Shown here in pieces: positions 19,751-29,010 of a DNA stretch of 64,000 bases. The stretch's first letter is position 1; every line of letters begins with the position of its first letter. Both the position numbers and the translations under genes were made by a program. This DNA is from Blastococcus sp. LR1 (GTDB lineage: Bacteria > Actinomycetota > Actinomycetes > Mycobacteriales > Geodermatophilaceae). The DNA is taken from positions 124,001 through 188,000 of the forward strand of contig NZ_JAIUJY010000007.1 of the NCBI RefSeq assembly GCF_020166105.1. The letters are read 5' to 3'. The notes beneath the pieces were generated by a model that did not search any database, was not told where the DNA came from, and saw nothing but the letters and a program-made list of their open reading frames with translations.

Positions 19751-21454
19751 TCAGCCGGCGGTGCGCACCGAGACCTCGGCGAGCCCGGCGGAGAAGCCGT
19801 CGGCGGCGTCGACCAGGCCGGTGACCCACACCAGCACGTACCGGGCGGTGACCGGCCCGTCGAAGGTCACCTCGCTCTCGGCCTCGAGGGTGGCGTCGGC
19901 GGCGACCTCGAAGTCGTCGAGGGACGCGCCCTCGTTCTCGCCGGTACGCACCTCCACGGTCGCACCGGGAACGGGCGAGGAGAGCGTCACGCCGGAGAGC
20001 GACTGGCTGCTCCCGAGGTCGTAGAGGATGCCGACGCCGGGCTTCAGGTTCCCGAAGGCCGGGGAGCCGCGGTAGGAGAGGGTGGACCAGGACGTCGCCG
20101 GGTCGCCGTCGTAGGTCAGCGGGACCTCGTCGTCGTTCTCCGGCTCCCCGTCGCCGAAGGGGTCGAAGACCGAGGCGGCGGTGATCTCCGCGGTCGGTCC
20201 CGCGGCGGGCGCCGGCTCCTCGGAGCCCCCGGCCGGCGCGGAGGCGGAGGGGAGGGAGCCCTCGGTGTCGTCGACGGAGCCGGTCACGGACAGCACGCTC
20301 GAGCCGAACCAGAACGCCAGACCGATGACGACGGCCAGGGCGAGCAGCGGGAGGCCGACGACGACCAGCCGGTGCCGGCGGGCGCCGTCCTCGTCGTCGT
20401 CCGTGTCGTCGCCGGCGGCCCGGGTGTCGGCCGGCAGCATGCCGAACGACTCGTCCTCCCGGGGCGGGATGGCCGAGGCGTCGATGGTGTCCCCGCCGAG
20501 CGATCCGGCCGGCAGGGGGCCTCCGCTGGTGACGGGTCGGACGGCCGGCATCGGCGGGACCGGGGGCAGGGCGCCGGGCTCCAGCCGGACCGGGGCGTCG
20601 GCGTCGGACTCGGGCCGACGCGTGCGCCGGCGCCGTCCGTCGCCGTCCTCGGTGCGGTTCGAGCCCGACGGCGTGGAGGAGCCGCGGGGCCGCTCGGCCA
20701 GCAGCGCCGCCATGGCGGCCACGCTGGAGAGCGCCTGGCCGGGCTCGGACGAGCGTGCCCGCCGGGCGAGGGCGACCAGGTCGGAGGGGCCGCTGAGCTT
20801 CTGCGCGGCGGCGCCGGTTCCGGTGAGGCACGCCTCGAGCAGCTCGCCCAGCGCGGCGACGTCGCCGTCGAAGGTGCCGGCGGCGGCGGGCACCGCCCGC
20901 AGGCCGACCAGGCCGTTGGGGCGCAGCACGACGTTGTCGAGGCTGAGGCCGCCGACGGCCAGCCCGGCCTTGTGCGCCTCCGCGACGCCCTCGGCGAGCC
21001 GGCGCAGGACCAGCCGCACCTCGCGCTCGGGCATGGGGCCGGATCGGAGCCGGTCGGTCAGCGTCTCGCCGTCGATCCACTCGTTGACCACGTAGGCGGC
21101 GCCACCGGGGGCGTCGTCCTGGCCCTCGCGGCCCTCGGAGGCGTCGTAGACCATCGCGAGGGCGGGGGTGGCCAGACCGCCGGCGGTCAGCGCCCGGGTG
21201 ATCCAGGCGTGCGCCGCGGGCCCGGCGGGGGTGTGCACCCGCACCGCGACGTCGCGGTTGAGTACCCGGTCCTTGGCCCGCCAACACTGGATGGTCCCGG
21301 TGGGGGTGGTCTCGTCGGGGCCGATCTGGTCGATCGGGCGGTAGCGGTCGGGCAGGCCGGTGGTCGTGGACGCCATCGACACTGTCGACTCCCTGTGCTG
21401 CTCCGGCCGCCGGGGCGGCTGCTCCGGCACGGTCGGCTCCGGCGGGCGGCTCAT
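19751..21454 (-). CDS. Membrane pseudokinase with extracellular discoidin-like domain
   Basis: A 567-residue protein: a kinase-like domain (about residues 35-255), a low-complexity acidic linker, one membrane helix (LVVVGLPLLALAVVIGLAFWF, about 360-380) and an extracellular beta-rich discoidin-type domain (about 420-565: YDGDPATSWSTLSY, ILYDLG, VEVRTG). The kinase core lacks catalytic residues: the HRD-loop equivalent reads VGGLSLDN and the DFG region is lost, so it should be inactive. In M. tuberculosis the same module is fused to the C-terminus of MviN/MurJ and is a phosphorylation-controlled scaffold; here it is a separate gene whose start overlaps the murJ stop by 4 nt. Function is inferred from that. 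Confidence 0.85.
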   Translation of the reverse strand: MSRPPEPTVPEQPPRRPEQHRESTVSMASTTTGLPDRYRPIDQIGPDETTPTGTIQCWRAKDRVLNRDVAVRVHTPAGPAAHAWITRALTAGGLATPALAMVYDASEGREGQDDAPGGAAYVVNEWIDGETLTDRLRSGPMPEREVRLVLRRLAEGVAEAHKAGLAVGGLSLDNVVLRPNGLVGLRAVPAAAGTFDGDVAALGELLEACLTGTGAAAQKLSGPSDLVALARRARSSEPGQALSSVAAMAALLAERPRGSSTPSGSNRTEDGDGRRRRTRRPESDADAPVRLEPGALPPVPPMPAVRPVTSGGPLPAGSLGGDTIDASAIPPREDESFGMLPADTRAAGDDTDDDEDGARRHRLVVVGLPLLALAVVIGLAFWFGSSVLSVTGSVDDTEGSLPSASAPAGGSEEPAPAAGPTAEITAASVFDPFGDGEPENDDEVPLTYDGDPATSWSTLSYRGSPAFGNLKPGVGILYDLGSSQSLSGVTLSSPVPGATVEVRTGENEGASLDDFEVAADATLEAESEVTFDGPVTARYVLVWVTGLVDAADGFSAGLAEVSVRTAG

Positions 21455-23562
21455 GACCGGCCCCGCCCCAGCCGGGCCCTGACCGCAGTCAGGGGCTCCC
21501 GGACCTCCGGAACACGGGCCACCACGAGTCCGATCACCGTGACGCCACCGATGACCACGGTACCGATCAGCACCTGCAGGAGCGACCCTGTGGCGGAGCG
21601 TCCGCCCAGGTCGGAGGTCACGATCCGGACAAGGAGGCCGGCCAGGCCCGCCGCGAGAGCCACCAGGGCCACCTTGAGGACCGGCAGGAAGGTCTCGCGC
21701 GTGCGCAGTCCGCCGAGCCTGCGGCGCAGGGCCAGGTCACCGAGCACCCAGCCGGCGACGTAGGTGATGCTCGTGACGAGCATCAGGCCGGCGACGACCT
21801 GCTCGGGCTCCACGACGGCGGGCACGACGAACAGCAGCGGCACCCGGACGGCGACCATCCCGATCTGGATGAGCGTCGGGGTGCGGGCGTCCTTCATCGC
21901 GTAGAAGACCCGCAGCTGCAGCAGGGTGACCGCCATCGGCAGCAGCCCGAAGGCGCCCACGGCCAGCGCGGTGCCGATGCCCTCCGCCTGCTCGACCGAG
22001 GTCTCGCCGCGCGCGAAGGCGAGGATGCCCAGCGCCGGCCCGAGCACGGTGAGGGCGGCGGTGACCGGCAGCAGGCCGAGCGCGGAGAGCCGAGTGCCCA
22101 GCGAGAGGTCGTTGATGACGCCGTCGACGTCGGAGCGGGCCGCGGCCCGGCTCATGCGGGGCAGCAGGGCGGTCAGCAGGGCGACGCCGATGATCCCGTA
22201 GGGCATCTGGAACAGCAGGCTGGCGTTCGCGAAGGCCAGCGACCCCAGGCCGCCCTCGCGCCGGGCCTCGTTGGCGATGCGCATCGCGACGGCGACGCCG
22301 ATCGCGCTGACCCCCGAGTAGGCGATGACCCAGACGCCGAGGCTGCCCGCCTCGCGCAGGCCGGTGTTCCTGAGGCCCCAGCGGGGGCGCAGCGGCACGC
22401 CGACGCCGCGGAGCAGCGGCAGCAGGACGCAGGCCTGCAGCGCGATCCCCAGGGTGGTGCCGACGCCGAGCAGCCACACCTGGCCGGGGGTGATCGTGGC
22501 CGGCGTGAGGTCCCCGGGGCCGCTCGCGGCCAGGAAGAGCACGCCGGTGGCGATGACGACGACGTTGTTCAGCACCGGCGCCCAGGCGGGCGCCCCGAAG
22601 ACCCCGCGGGAGTTGAGGATCGCCTGGGCCAGGGCGCCGATGCCGTAGAACACGATCTCGATCAGCAGGATCCGCGCCAGCCAGTTCGCCAGCTCCACCT
22701 GCTCGGGGTCGTCGACGATCCCGTAGAGCCGGGTGAGCAGCGGCGCGGCGAGCACCGCGAGCGCCGTCACGACCAGGAGCCCGCTGATGGCGATGGTGCT
22801 GAGCCGCTGGGCGTAGGCGGTGCCGCCGTCACGGTCGCGCTCCTGGGCGTGCACGAGCAGCGGCACGACGACGGAGGCGAGCACGCCGCCGAGCAGCAGC
22901 TCGTAGACGATGTTGGGCAGCGTGTTCGCGGTGTTGTAGGCGTCGCCCACCGCGGCGACGCCGAGCGCCGCGGCGAGCACCATCGTGCGCAGCAGGCCGG
23001 TGATGCGGGAGACCAGCGTCGCGACCGCCATGGTGCCGGCGGCCCGCAGGATCCCGCCGCTCGCGCCCGGGGTGCCCTCGCGGTCCTCGACGTCCTGATC
23101 GGTGTCGGAGGCCGCCCGGGGCACCGGGGGCAGCACGGTGATCGGGAAGATCTGGGTCTCGTCCGCCGCCGGGACCCAGCGGTGCCGCATCGGGGGCATC
23201 GGCGGCAGCGGGGGGGCCGGACGCTGGGCCCGTGCGGGCACATCCGGGCGCGGCGCCGCCTGGGCGGGGGACGGGGGCGGGGGCAGCACCCGGTCAGGGC
23301 CCTGCGCGCCCGGGAGACGGCGGACGTCGTCGGCCGGCTGCGACTCCGCCTGCGGGTGCGGCGCGATGGCGGCGTCCTGCGGCGGGGTCGCCAGGTAGGG
23401 CGCCGGCGGCAGCGGCGCGCCGCTCCGGCGGGCGGGAGCCGGCCGGGCGGGTGGGGGCGGGGGCATGCGGACCGACCGGGGACGCCGCTCCTCGCGGGCC
23501 GGCGGCTCCTCGGCCCCGCCGCCCGTCGCCGGGCGGTCGCTCACGTCGGGGCGGTCGGTCAC
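21451..23562 (-). CDS. murJ: Lipid II flippase MurJ (MviN)
   Basis: Moves lipid II across the membrane for cell-wall synthesis. The 703-residue protein has a cytoplasmic proline-rich N-terminal extension of about 165 residues and then the MATE-like fold of about 14 helices, beginning GILRAAGTMAVATLVSRITGLLRT and with the family motifs DAYNTANTLPNIVYELLLGGVLASVVVPL. Start and stop both overlap neighbours by 4 nt (the DUF6049-type gene and the pseudokinase), so the three are one translational unit. Confidence 0.95.
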   Translation of the reverse strand: MTDRPDVSDRPATGGGAEEPPAREERRPRSVRMPPPPPARPAPARRSGAPLPPAPYLATPPQDAAIAPHPQAESQPADDVRRLPGAQGPDRVLPPPPSPAQAAPRPDVPARAQRPAPPLPPMPPMRHRWVPAADETQIFPITVLPPVPRAASDTDQDVEDREGTPGASGGILRAAGTMAVATLVSRITGLLRTMVLAAALGVAAVGDAYNTANTLPNIVYELLLGGVLASVVVPLLVHAQERDRDGGTAYAQRLSTIAISGLLVVTALAVLAAPLLTRLYGIVDDPEQVELANWLARILLIEIVFYGIGALAQAILNSRGVFGAPAWAPVLNNVVVIATGVLFLAASGPGDLTPATITPGQVWLLGVGTTLGIALQACVLLPLLRGVGVPLRPRWGLRNTGLREAGSLGVWVIAYSGVSAIGVAVAMRIANEARREGGLGSLAFANASLLFQMPYGIIGVALLTALLPRMSRAAARSDVDGVINDLSLGTRLSALGLLPVTAALTVLGPALGILAFARGETSVEQAEGIGTALAVGAFGLLPMAVTLLQLRVFYAMKDARTPTLIQIGMVAVRVPLLFVVPAVVEPEQVVAGLMLVTSITYVAGWVLGDLALRRRLGGLRTRETFLPVLKVALVALAAGLAGLLVRIVTSDLGGRSATGSLLQVLIGTVVIGGVTVIGLVVARVPEVREPLTAVRARLGRGRS

Positions 23563-25928
23563 ACCGGGCTCCGGGTGGGCGGCGCCGACAGACCCGGCGG
23601 CGGGATCTCCGCGGGGCCGGCGACGGCGCCCCGTCGCCGGCGGCGGACCAGGTTCACGAAACGGCGCAGGAAGAGCAGGCCCAGCAGGGAGGCCGCACCG
23701 ATGGTGATGGACAGCGAGATCGGGCCGTAGGCGGTGCTCTTCACCTGCATGTCCACCCGTTGGCCGAGCGGCCCACCCGACGGCGTGGTCACCTCGGCGG
23801 TGACGGCGAAGCCGCCGGACGAACGGACCTCCGTGGGCACGGAGAGGGTCGTCCGTTCCCGGGGGGCCAGGGTCTGGAGGCCGATGTCGGCGATGGAGAG
23901 CCCGCGGCTGCCCCGGGTGCGGACCTGCAGCAGCACCTCGACGGCGAAGGGCAGGTCGTTGTCGACGGTGAGCACCAGGGGGGCGGTGCTGGAGGCCAGG
24001 CTGTAGGTGCCGTCGGCGGGGGCGACGACCGTGACCCGCTCCCGGAGCCGCTCCACGGCGGTGCGCGCCGTTCCGGCGACGGCCAGGAAGGCAGCCGGAT
24101 CGTCGGTGCGCAGGGTCGACGCGCTGCGGGCGATCCCGGCGTCGTAGGCCTGGAGGGCGACCCCGGCGTCTCCCACGACGGCGTCGGCCAGCTCGTTGCG
24201 GACCTGCACGGCCTCGGCCAGCGTGGCGACGCCCTGGGGGTCGAGGCGGCGCTCGCCGGCCGGGATCGTCACGGTGCCGGCGTCCGCGGCGGGGACGTCA
24301 CCGAGCGCGGTGACAGTCGAGGGCCGCAGCCACGGCAGGCCGGCGGTGTCGGCCATCATCGCGCCGGCGCCGTCGGGGCCGGCGCGCACGTCCCGCGGGG
24401 GGGCGACGAGGAGGGTCTGCTCGCTCCCGGGCGGCGACTGCAGCGTGAGCGCCGCCAGCTCCGCCAGGTAGCGCTGCTCCGCGAGGCGGGGGCCGCCCGG
24501 GATGTCCTCGGCACCGCCGACGACCGCCGTGAGCGTGGGGTCGGCGACCAGGACGTCGAGCGTGCCGTCGGCGACGGGCACGGTGGTGTGCGCGACGGCG
24601 TCGGAGGCGTCGCGGCCGACCGCGGACGCGCCGTCGGTCAGGGCGTCGCCGGCGAGCACCACGCGCTCGATCCCACCCTCGTGCAGCGTGTCCAGCGTCG
24701 CCGGCTCGAAGGTGCCGTCCGCGGCCCAGGCCAGGTCGGTGGCGGGCGTGACGTCCAGGACCTCGTCGAGGACGACCGAGCCCGCGCCGGTGGTGCGCGC
24801 CGGCTCCTCGTCCGCGGGAGCCGCTCCGTCGGCGGTCGGCGTCGCCGGCTCGGGAGCAGCGCCCGGAGGGTCCTGCGCCGATCCGTCGGGCGAGCCCGGG
24901 AGGCTGCGGGTGATCACGCCGGCCAGGCCCGCGAGCTGGAGGCTGTCGGGCTCGACGTCGCCGTAGGGCAGCGCGACCACCGGATGGGCATCGGCCACCT
25001 TCCGCAGCCGTTCGAGGAAGGCCCGCGCCTCCTCGGTGCCGGTTCCGGCGTCCTCCTCGCCGTCCACGGCGTAGGGGCCGTCGGCCATGATCGACAGCTC
25101 CTCCACCAGGGCGGGGTCGATGGCCAGCGTCACCGACAGCGTGGGCGCCGCCGGCTCTCCCGGAGCCGCCGCAGCCGGGAGCCGCTCGACCACGGCGAGC
25201 GCGCGGTCGAGCCGGCCGCCCTCGGCGATGACCTCTGCCAGCCCGTCGTCGGCGAAGCCCCCCGACGCGGTGCGGTGGCTGGGCTCCGACAGCGGCCAGA
25301 GCCAGGCCACCGCCGCGCGGGCGGTGGGCTCGATCGGCTGCTGGACGACGAAGGTCGAGAGCTCGCCGACCCGGCGCTGCTCGTCGCCGTCGACGGTGCC
25401 GTTGACGTTCAGCAGCGCGGGGTACACGCCGTCGCGCTCCAGCCGGAGCTCGTCGGAGGGCACCGTGTAGCTGAAGCCGGCGCTGTCGCCGGGGGCCAGG
25501 TCCTCGGGCCCGTCCCGGAAGGACGCCAGGACCGTGGTGGCCGGGTCCGGGTCGTCGATCGACGCCGCGAGCTGGGCCCGGTTCGTGCGGACGTCGCCGC
25601 GCTGCAGGCGCACGGAGAGGTCGGTGATCGGGACCGGGCCGGTGTTGGTGAGGGTTCCGGTCACGGTGATCAGCGAGCCGGGGGTCACGGTGCGGGGCTC
25701 GAACCGGCCCACCTCGATGCGCACCGGCCGCTCGGGGTCGACGACGCCGTCGCCCGGTGCGGCGGGCGCGGGCGGCGCGGCTCCCGCCGACGGGGGCAGC
25801 GGAGCCGTGAGCACCAGCGCACCGGCCACCAGCGGGGCGAGCGCGGCAGCGCGCCGGACCGCGCCCGGCCGGGCGGGAGCGTCGGCGGCGGGGCGGCCGC
25901 CGACGCGGGCGGCAGCCGGCCGCGTCAC
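23559..25928 (-). CDS. Secreted/membrane-anchored DUF6049-type protein (Rv3909-like)
   Basis: A 789-residue protein with an N-terminal export signal ([25 protein letters not shown]), a large extracytoplasmic region and a single C-terminal membrane helix ([22 protein letters not shown]) followed by arginines. An Ig-like domain is visible at the start ([22 protein letters not shown]), and another beta domain near the end ([20 protein letters not shown]). By position between the NUDIX gene and murJ and by architecture it matches the conserved actinobacterial protein equivalent to Rv3909. Role unknown; the coupling to murJ suggests envelope assembly. GTG start overlaps the NUDIX stop by 4 nt. Confidence 0.85.
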   Translation of the reverse strand: MTRPAAARVGGRPAADAPARPGAVRRAAALAPLVAGALVLTAPLPPSAGAAPPAPAAPGDGVVDPERPVRIEVGRFEPRTVTPGSLITVTGTLTNTGPVPITDLSVRLQRGDVRTNRAQLAASIDDPDPATTVLASFRDGPEDLAPGDSAGFSYTVPSDELRLERDGVYPALLNVNGTVDGDEQRRVGELSTFVVQQPIEPTARAAVAWLWPLSEPSHRTASGGFADDGLAEVIAEGGRLDRALAVVERLPAAAAPGEPAAPTLSVTLAIDPALVEELSIMADGPYAVDGEEDAGTGTEEARAFLERLRKVADAHPVVALPYGDVEPDSLQLAGLAGVITRSLPGSPDGSAQDPPGAAPEPATPTADGAAPADEEPARTTGAGSVVLDEVLDVTPATDLAWAADGTFEPATLDTLHEGGIERVVLAGDALTDGASAVGRDASDAVAHTTVPVADGTLDVLVADPTLTAVVGGAEDIPGGPRLAEQRYLAELAALTLQSPPGSEQTLLVAPPRDVRAGPDGAGAMMADTAGLPWLRPSTVTALGDVPAADAGTVTIPAGERRLDPQGVATLAEAVQVRNELADAVVGDAGVALQAYDAGIARSASTLRTDDPAAFLAVAGTARTAVERLRERVTVVAPADGTYSLASSTAPLVLTVDNDLPFAVEVLLQVRTRGSRGLSIADIGLQTLAPRERTTLSVPTEVRSSGGFAVTAEVTTPSGGPLGQRVDMQVKSTAYGPISLSITIGAASLLGLLFLRRFVNLVRRRRRGAVAGPAEIPPPGLSAPPTRSPV

Positions 25929-26401
25929 GCGCTGTCGGCCAGGAGGCCGGGCGCGCGCTCCACGAGCGCCCGCTCGTCGGCATAGGCCAGCCGGGTGCTC
26001 AGCTCCTCGAGCGGCACCCAGGCGACCTCGGTGACCTCGATGTCGGCGTCGGAGAGCGCGCCACCGATCGCCCGCAGCAGGAAGTGGTGGACCGTCTTGT
26101 GCACGCGGCGGCCCTCGGCGACGAACCAGAAGTCGATGATGCCGAGGGGAGCGACGACCTCGCCGATGATCCCGGTCTCCTCGGCGACCTCGCGGACGGC
26201 GGTGTCGGCGGGCGTCTCACCGGCCTCGATGTGCCCCTTGGGCAGGGACCACAGCAGGCGTCCGCGGCGGTCGGTCCGGCCGATGAGGGCGGCACGCGGC
26301 CCGGTCACTCCGTCGTCCGCGACCACCAGGCCCCCGGCCGAGGTCTCGTCGACCCGCCGCAGCCGGCGGCCCGGGCGCCCTCGCCCGCCCGTACCAGCCA
26401 T
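25925..26401 (-). CDS. NUDIX hydrolase
   Basis: A 158-residue NUDIX protein with the box [22 protein letters not shown], complete for metal binding. By position beside pcnA it corresponds to mycobacterial MutT4. Substrate (8-oxo-dNTP, dinucleotide or other) cannot be told. The ATG at 26401 is supported by TACCCT 6 nt upstream, a leaderless promoter. First gene of the NUDIX-DUF6049-murJ-pseudokinase chain, all joined by 4-nt overlaps. Confidence 0.9.
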   Translation of the reverse strand: MAGTGGRGRPGRRLRRVDETSAGGLVVADDGVTGPRAALIGRTDRRGRLLWSLPKGHIEAGETPADTAVREVAEETGIIGEVVAPLGIIDFWFVAEGRRVHKTVHHFLLRAIGGALSDADIEVTEVAWVPLEELSTRLAYADERALVERAPGLLADSA

Positions 26402-26407
26402 GCCAGG

Positions 26408-26413
26408 AGGGTA
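26408..26413 (-). promoter_or_regulatory. Leaderless -10 element of the NUDIX-murJ operon
   Basis: TACCCT on the minus strand ends 6 nt before the ATG at 26401. It would drive the four overlapping genes NUDIX, DUF6049-type, murJ and pseudokinase. Confidence 0.6.
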
Positions 26414-26489
26414 CCGGTAACAGCTCCGGGAGCAGCGCAGCACGACCTCCGGGCTCGGAGTCAGCTCCGGGGCCGGGACGCTCGCGCAC

Positions 26490-26495
26490 TACTCT
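26490..26495 (+). promoter_or_regulatory. Leaderless -10 element of pcnA
   Basis: TACTCT followed 8 nt later by the GTG at 26504. It is divergent from the NUDIX promoter, about 80 bp away. Confidence 0.5.
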
Positions 26496-26503
26496 GGCTC
26501 GTC

Positions 26504-27991
26504 GTGTCCGTGCAGTCGTCGAGTCGTCCTGAGCCCGAGCCCGTGCCCGGAGCCGTCCAGGAGACCGTCCGCCGGCTCGTGGAGCTGACCCCCGTGCTGA
26601 CCGAACTCGGCGAGCGGTTCGCCGCCGCCGGGTTCGAGGCGCACCTCGTCGGCGGTTCGGTCCGCGACGCCCTCCTGGCCGCCGGCACGGGCGCCGACCG
26701 GGCTCCCGGCGACATCGACGTCACCACGGACGCCCGGCCGGAGCAGGTGCTCGAGCTCCTCCGGGGCTGGGCGCGTTCCACGTGGAACACCGGGATCGCG
26801 TTCGGCACGGTCGGCGCGGACATCGGCGGGGACCGGGTGGAGATCACCACCTTCCGGGCCGACCGGTACGACCGCGAGTCCCGCAACCCCGAGGTGGCCT
26901 GGGGGAACTCGCTGGCCGACGACCTGGCCCGGCGGGACTTCACGGTCAACGCCATGGCGGTGAGCCTGGGCCCGGACCGCACCGTGACCGACCCGTTCGG
27001 CGGCCTCGGGGACCTCCTCTCGCGGCGGCTGCGCACGCCCGGCACCCCGGAGGAGTCCTTCGCGGACGACCCCTTGCGGATGCTCCGCGCCGTCCGGTTC
27101 GTGGCCCAGCTCGGCCTGACCCCGGCCGACGAGGTGGTCACGGCGATGACGGCGCTCTCCGGTGAGCTGGCCCGCATCACGCCCGAGCGGGTGCAGGCGG
27201 AGCTGTCGAAGACCCTGCTGCAGGACTCCCCGCGCGCCGCCCTGGAGCTGTTCGTCTCCACCGGCCTCGCCGAGTTCGTCCTGCCCGAGCTCTCCGCCCT
27301 GCGCATGGAGATCGACGAGCACCACCAGCACAAGGACGTCTACACGCACTCGCTGACCGTGCTGGACCAGGCGATCGACCTGGAGAAGGCCGACCCCGAC
27401 AGCGGGTCCCCCGACCTCGTGCTCCGCCTGGCCGCGCTGCTGCACGACATCGGCAAGCCGGCCACCCGCCGGCACGAGCCGCGTGGGCGGGTCTCCTTCC
27501 ACCACCACGAGGTGGTGGGCGCGAAGCTCGTGCGCAAGCGGCTGCAGGCGCTGAAGTACTCCAAGGAGATCGTCGAGGCCGTCTCCCGGCTCACCTTCCT
27601 GCACCTGCGCTTCCACGGGTACGGGCGCGGTGAGTGGACCGACTCGGCGGTGCGCCGGTACGTGACCGACGCCGGGGACCTGCTCCCCCGCCTGCACAAG
27701 CTCGTGCGGTCGGACTCCACGACCCGCAACAAGCGCCGCGCGACGGCGCTGGCCGCGACGTACGACTCCCTCGAGCAGCGGATCACCGAGCTGGCCGCCC
27801 AGGAGGACCTCGCCCGCGTCCGGCCGGACCTCGACGGCAACGCGATCATGGAGATCCTGGGGGTCGGTCCCGGCCCCGAGGTCGGAGCCGCCTGGCGCTT
27901 CCTCAAGGACCTCCGCCTGGAGCGCGGGCCGCTGGATCCCGACGTGGCGGAGGCAGCGCTGCGCGCCTGGTGGGCGGAGCGCGCCGACTGA
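26504..27991 (+). CDS. pcnA: CCA tRNA nucleotidyltransferase
   Basis: Adds or repairs the 3' CCA of tRNAs (annotated pcnA or cca in Actinobacteria). The 495-residue protein has the class II nucleotidyltransferase motifs HLVGGSVRDALL (about residue 47) and DIDVTTDARPEQV (about 70), DDLARRDFTVNAMA, the RNA-binding fold FADDPLRMLRAVRF, and a C-terminal HD domain (LAALLHDIGKPATRR, about 310) as in other bacterial HD-containing forms. GTG at 26504 is supported by the leaderless promoter. A perfect-core parS lies inside the coding sequence at 26774-26789. Confidence 0.95.
   Translation: MSVQSSSRPEPEPVPGAVQETVRRLVELTPVLTELGERFAAAGFEAHLVGGSVRDALLAAGTGADRAPGDIDVTTDARPEQVLELLRGWARSTWNTGIAFGTVGADIGGDRVEITTFRADRYDRESRNPEVAWGNSLADDLARRDFTVNAMAVSLGPDRTVTDPFGGLGDLLSRRLRTPGTPEESFADDPLRMLRAVRFVAQLGLTPADEVVTAMTALSGELARITPERVQAELSKTLLQDSPRAALELFVSTGLAEFVLPELSALRMEIDEHHQHKDVYTHSLTVLDQAIDLEKADPDSGSPDLVLRLAALLHDIGKPATRRHEPRGRVSFHHHEVVGAKLVRKRLQALKYSKEIVEAVSRLTFLHLRFHGYGRGEWTDSAVRRYVTDAGDLLPRLHKLVRSDSTTRNKRRATALAATYDSLEQRITELAAQEDLARVRPDLDGNAIMEILGVGPGPEVGAAWRFLKDLRLERGPLDPDVAEAALRAWWAERAD
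26774..26789. promoter_or_regulatory. parS: parS site within pcnA
   Basis: CGTTCCACGTGGAACA has the palindromic core GTTCCACGTGGAAC identical to site 1 upstream of parA. It encodes part of ARSTWNTG in pcnA and lies about 14.5 kb from the parA sites, within the usual origin-proximal parS cluster distance. Confidence 0.88.
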
Positions 27992-28050
27992 CCGAGGAGT
28001 CCGACCGCCGTCGGCTGCAGGAGCCGGCTCCGGGTGCCGAAGTACCTCCC

Positions 28051-29010
28051 GTGGACCCGCAGGACCCCTCGGCCGGCCGCCCCGGCCTGCCCTCGTCGCC
28101 GTCCGGGCGGGTTCCGCAGTGGATCGTCGACGAGGCCCTGGGGCTGGCTGCGCCTGCGGAGCCCTGGCGGAGCCCCGGACCACCACCGCGGCGCCGTCGC
28201 CGGTGGGGTCTGTGGAGCGGCCTGCTCGTCGTGGCCGCCGTGGCGGGTGCCGCCACGCTGGTCGATCCCGCCGACCTCCCGTGGGCCCCGCCGCTGCCGC
28301 AGGCCTCCCCCGGGGCCCCGCCCCCGCCGGCCAGGCCGACGGACCGCCCCACACCGAACGGAGAGGTCGTACGGCTCGCGCCCCTCCCCCTCCCGCCCCC
28401 GGTCGGGGGCACCTACGGCTTCACCACGCTCCAGGACGACGGCGTCACGCCGGTCGCCTACGACCCGTGCCGCACCATCCACTACGTGCTGCGCCCCGAC
28501 GCGGCGCCGCCGGGCGGGGAGCAGCTGATCGGCGAGGCGGTGCAGCGGATCTCCGCGGTCACCGGCCTGACCTTCGCCTTCGACGGCTACACCGACGAGC
28601 CGCTCACGACCGAGCGCGCCGTCTTCCAGCCCGAGCGCTACGGCGACCAGTGGGCGCCGGTGCTGATCGGCTGGCAGAGCGATGCGGAGAACCCGGCGCT
28701 GGCCGGCGACGTCGTCGGCGAGGCAGGGAGCGCCGCGGTCTCGCTCGGGGACGGGCCCAAGGTGTTCGTGAGCGGCACGGTGGCCCTCGACGCCGTGCAG
28801 CTGCCGGAGATCCTCGGCGAGCGCGACGGCGCGGCCACCGTCCGGGGCATCGTCCTGCACGAGCTCGGCCACCTGGTCGGGCTGGCGCACGTCGACGACG
28901 ACGACGAGCTGATGTACCCCGAGGCCCGGCGGGCGGTGACCGACTTCGCCCCCGGCGACCTCACCGGTCTGACCGCGCTCGGCAGCGGCCCCTGCGTGCC
29001 CGACCTCTAG
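28051..29010 (+). CDS. Metzincin-type zinc metalloprotease, membrane-anchored
   Basis: A 319-residue protein with a cytoplasmic N-terminus, one membrane helix (GLWSGLLVVAAVAGAATLV, about residues 52-70), a proline-rich spacer and an extracellular matrixin-like catalytic domain. The zinc motif HELGHLVGLAH is complete (HExxHxxGxxH) and is followed by a methionine-turn candidate ELMYPE. Substrate unknown. GTG at 28051 is the simplest start; GTG at 27970 (overlapping pcnA) would add 27 residues. Its stop shares CTAG with the stop of the convergent MFS gene. Confidence 0.82.
   Translation: MDPQDPSAGRPGLPSSPSGRVPQWIVDEALGLAAPAEPWRSPGPPPRRRRRWGLWSGLLVVAAVAGAATLVDPADLPWAPPLPQASPGAPPPPARPTDRPTPNGEVVRLAPLPLPPPVGGTYGFTTLQDDGVTPVAYDPCRTIHYVLRPDAAPPGGEQLIGEAVQRISAVTGLTFAFDGYTDEPLTTERAVFQPERYGDQWAPVLIGWQSDAENPALAGDVVGEAGSAAVSLGDGPKVFVSGTVALDAVQLPEILGERDGAATVRGIVLHELGHLVGLAHVDDDDELMYPEARRAVTDFAPGDLTGLTALGSGPCVPDL

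Noticed and set aside
18119-21763. Plus-strand open frame of more than 1200 codons opposite trxA, trxB, pseudokinase and murJ.
   Set aside because: Low-complexity Gly/Arg/Val product without domains. It is the mirror of well-supported minus-strand genes and a usual artefact of very high GC.
23232-25985. Plus-strand open frame of 917 codons opposite murJ and the DUF6049-type gene.
   Set aside because: Same GC artefact; its product is repetitive Arg/Gly/Ala without membrane or catalytic motifs.
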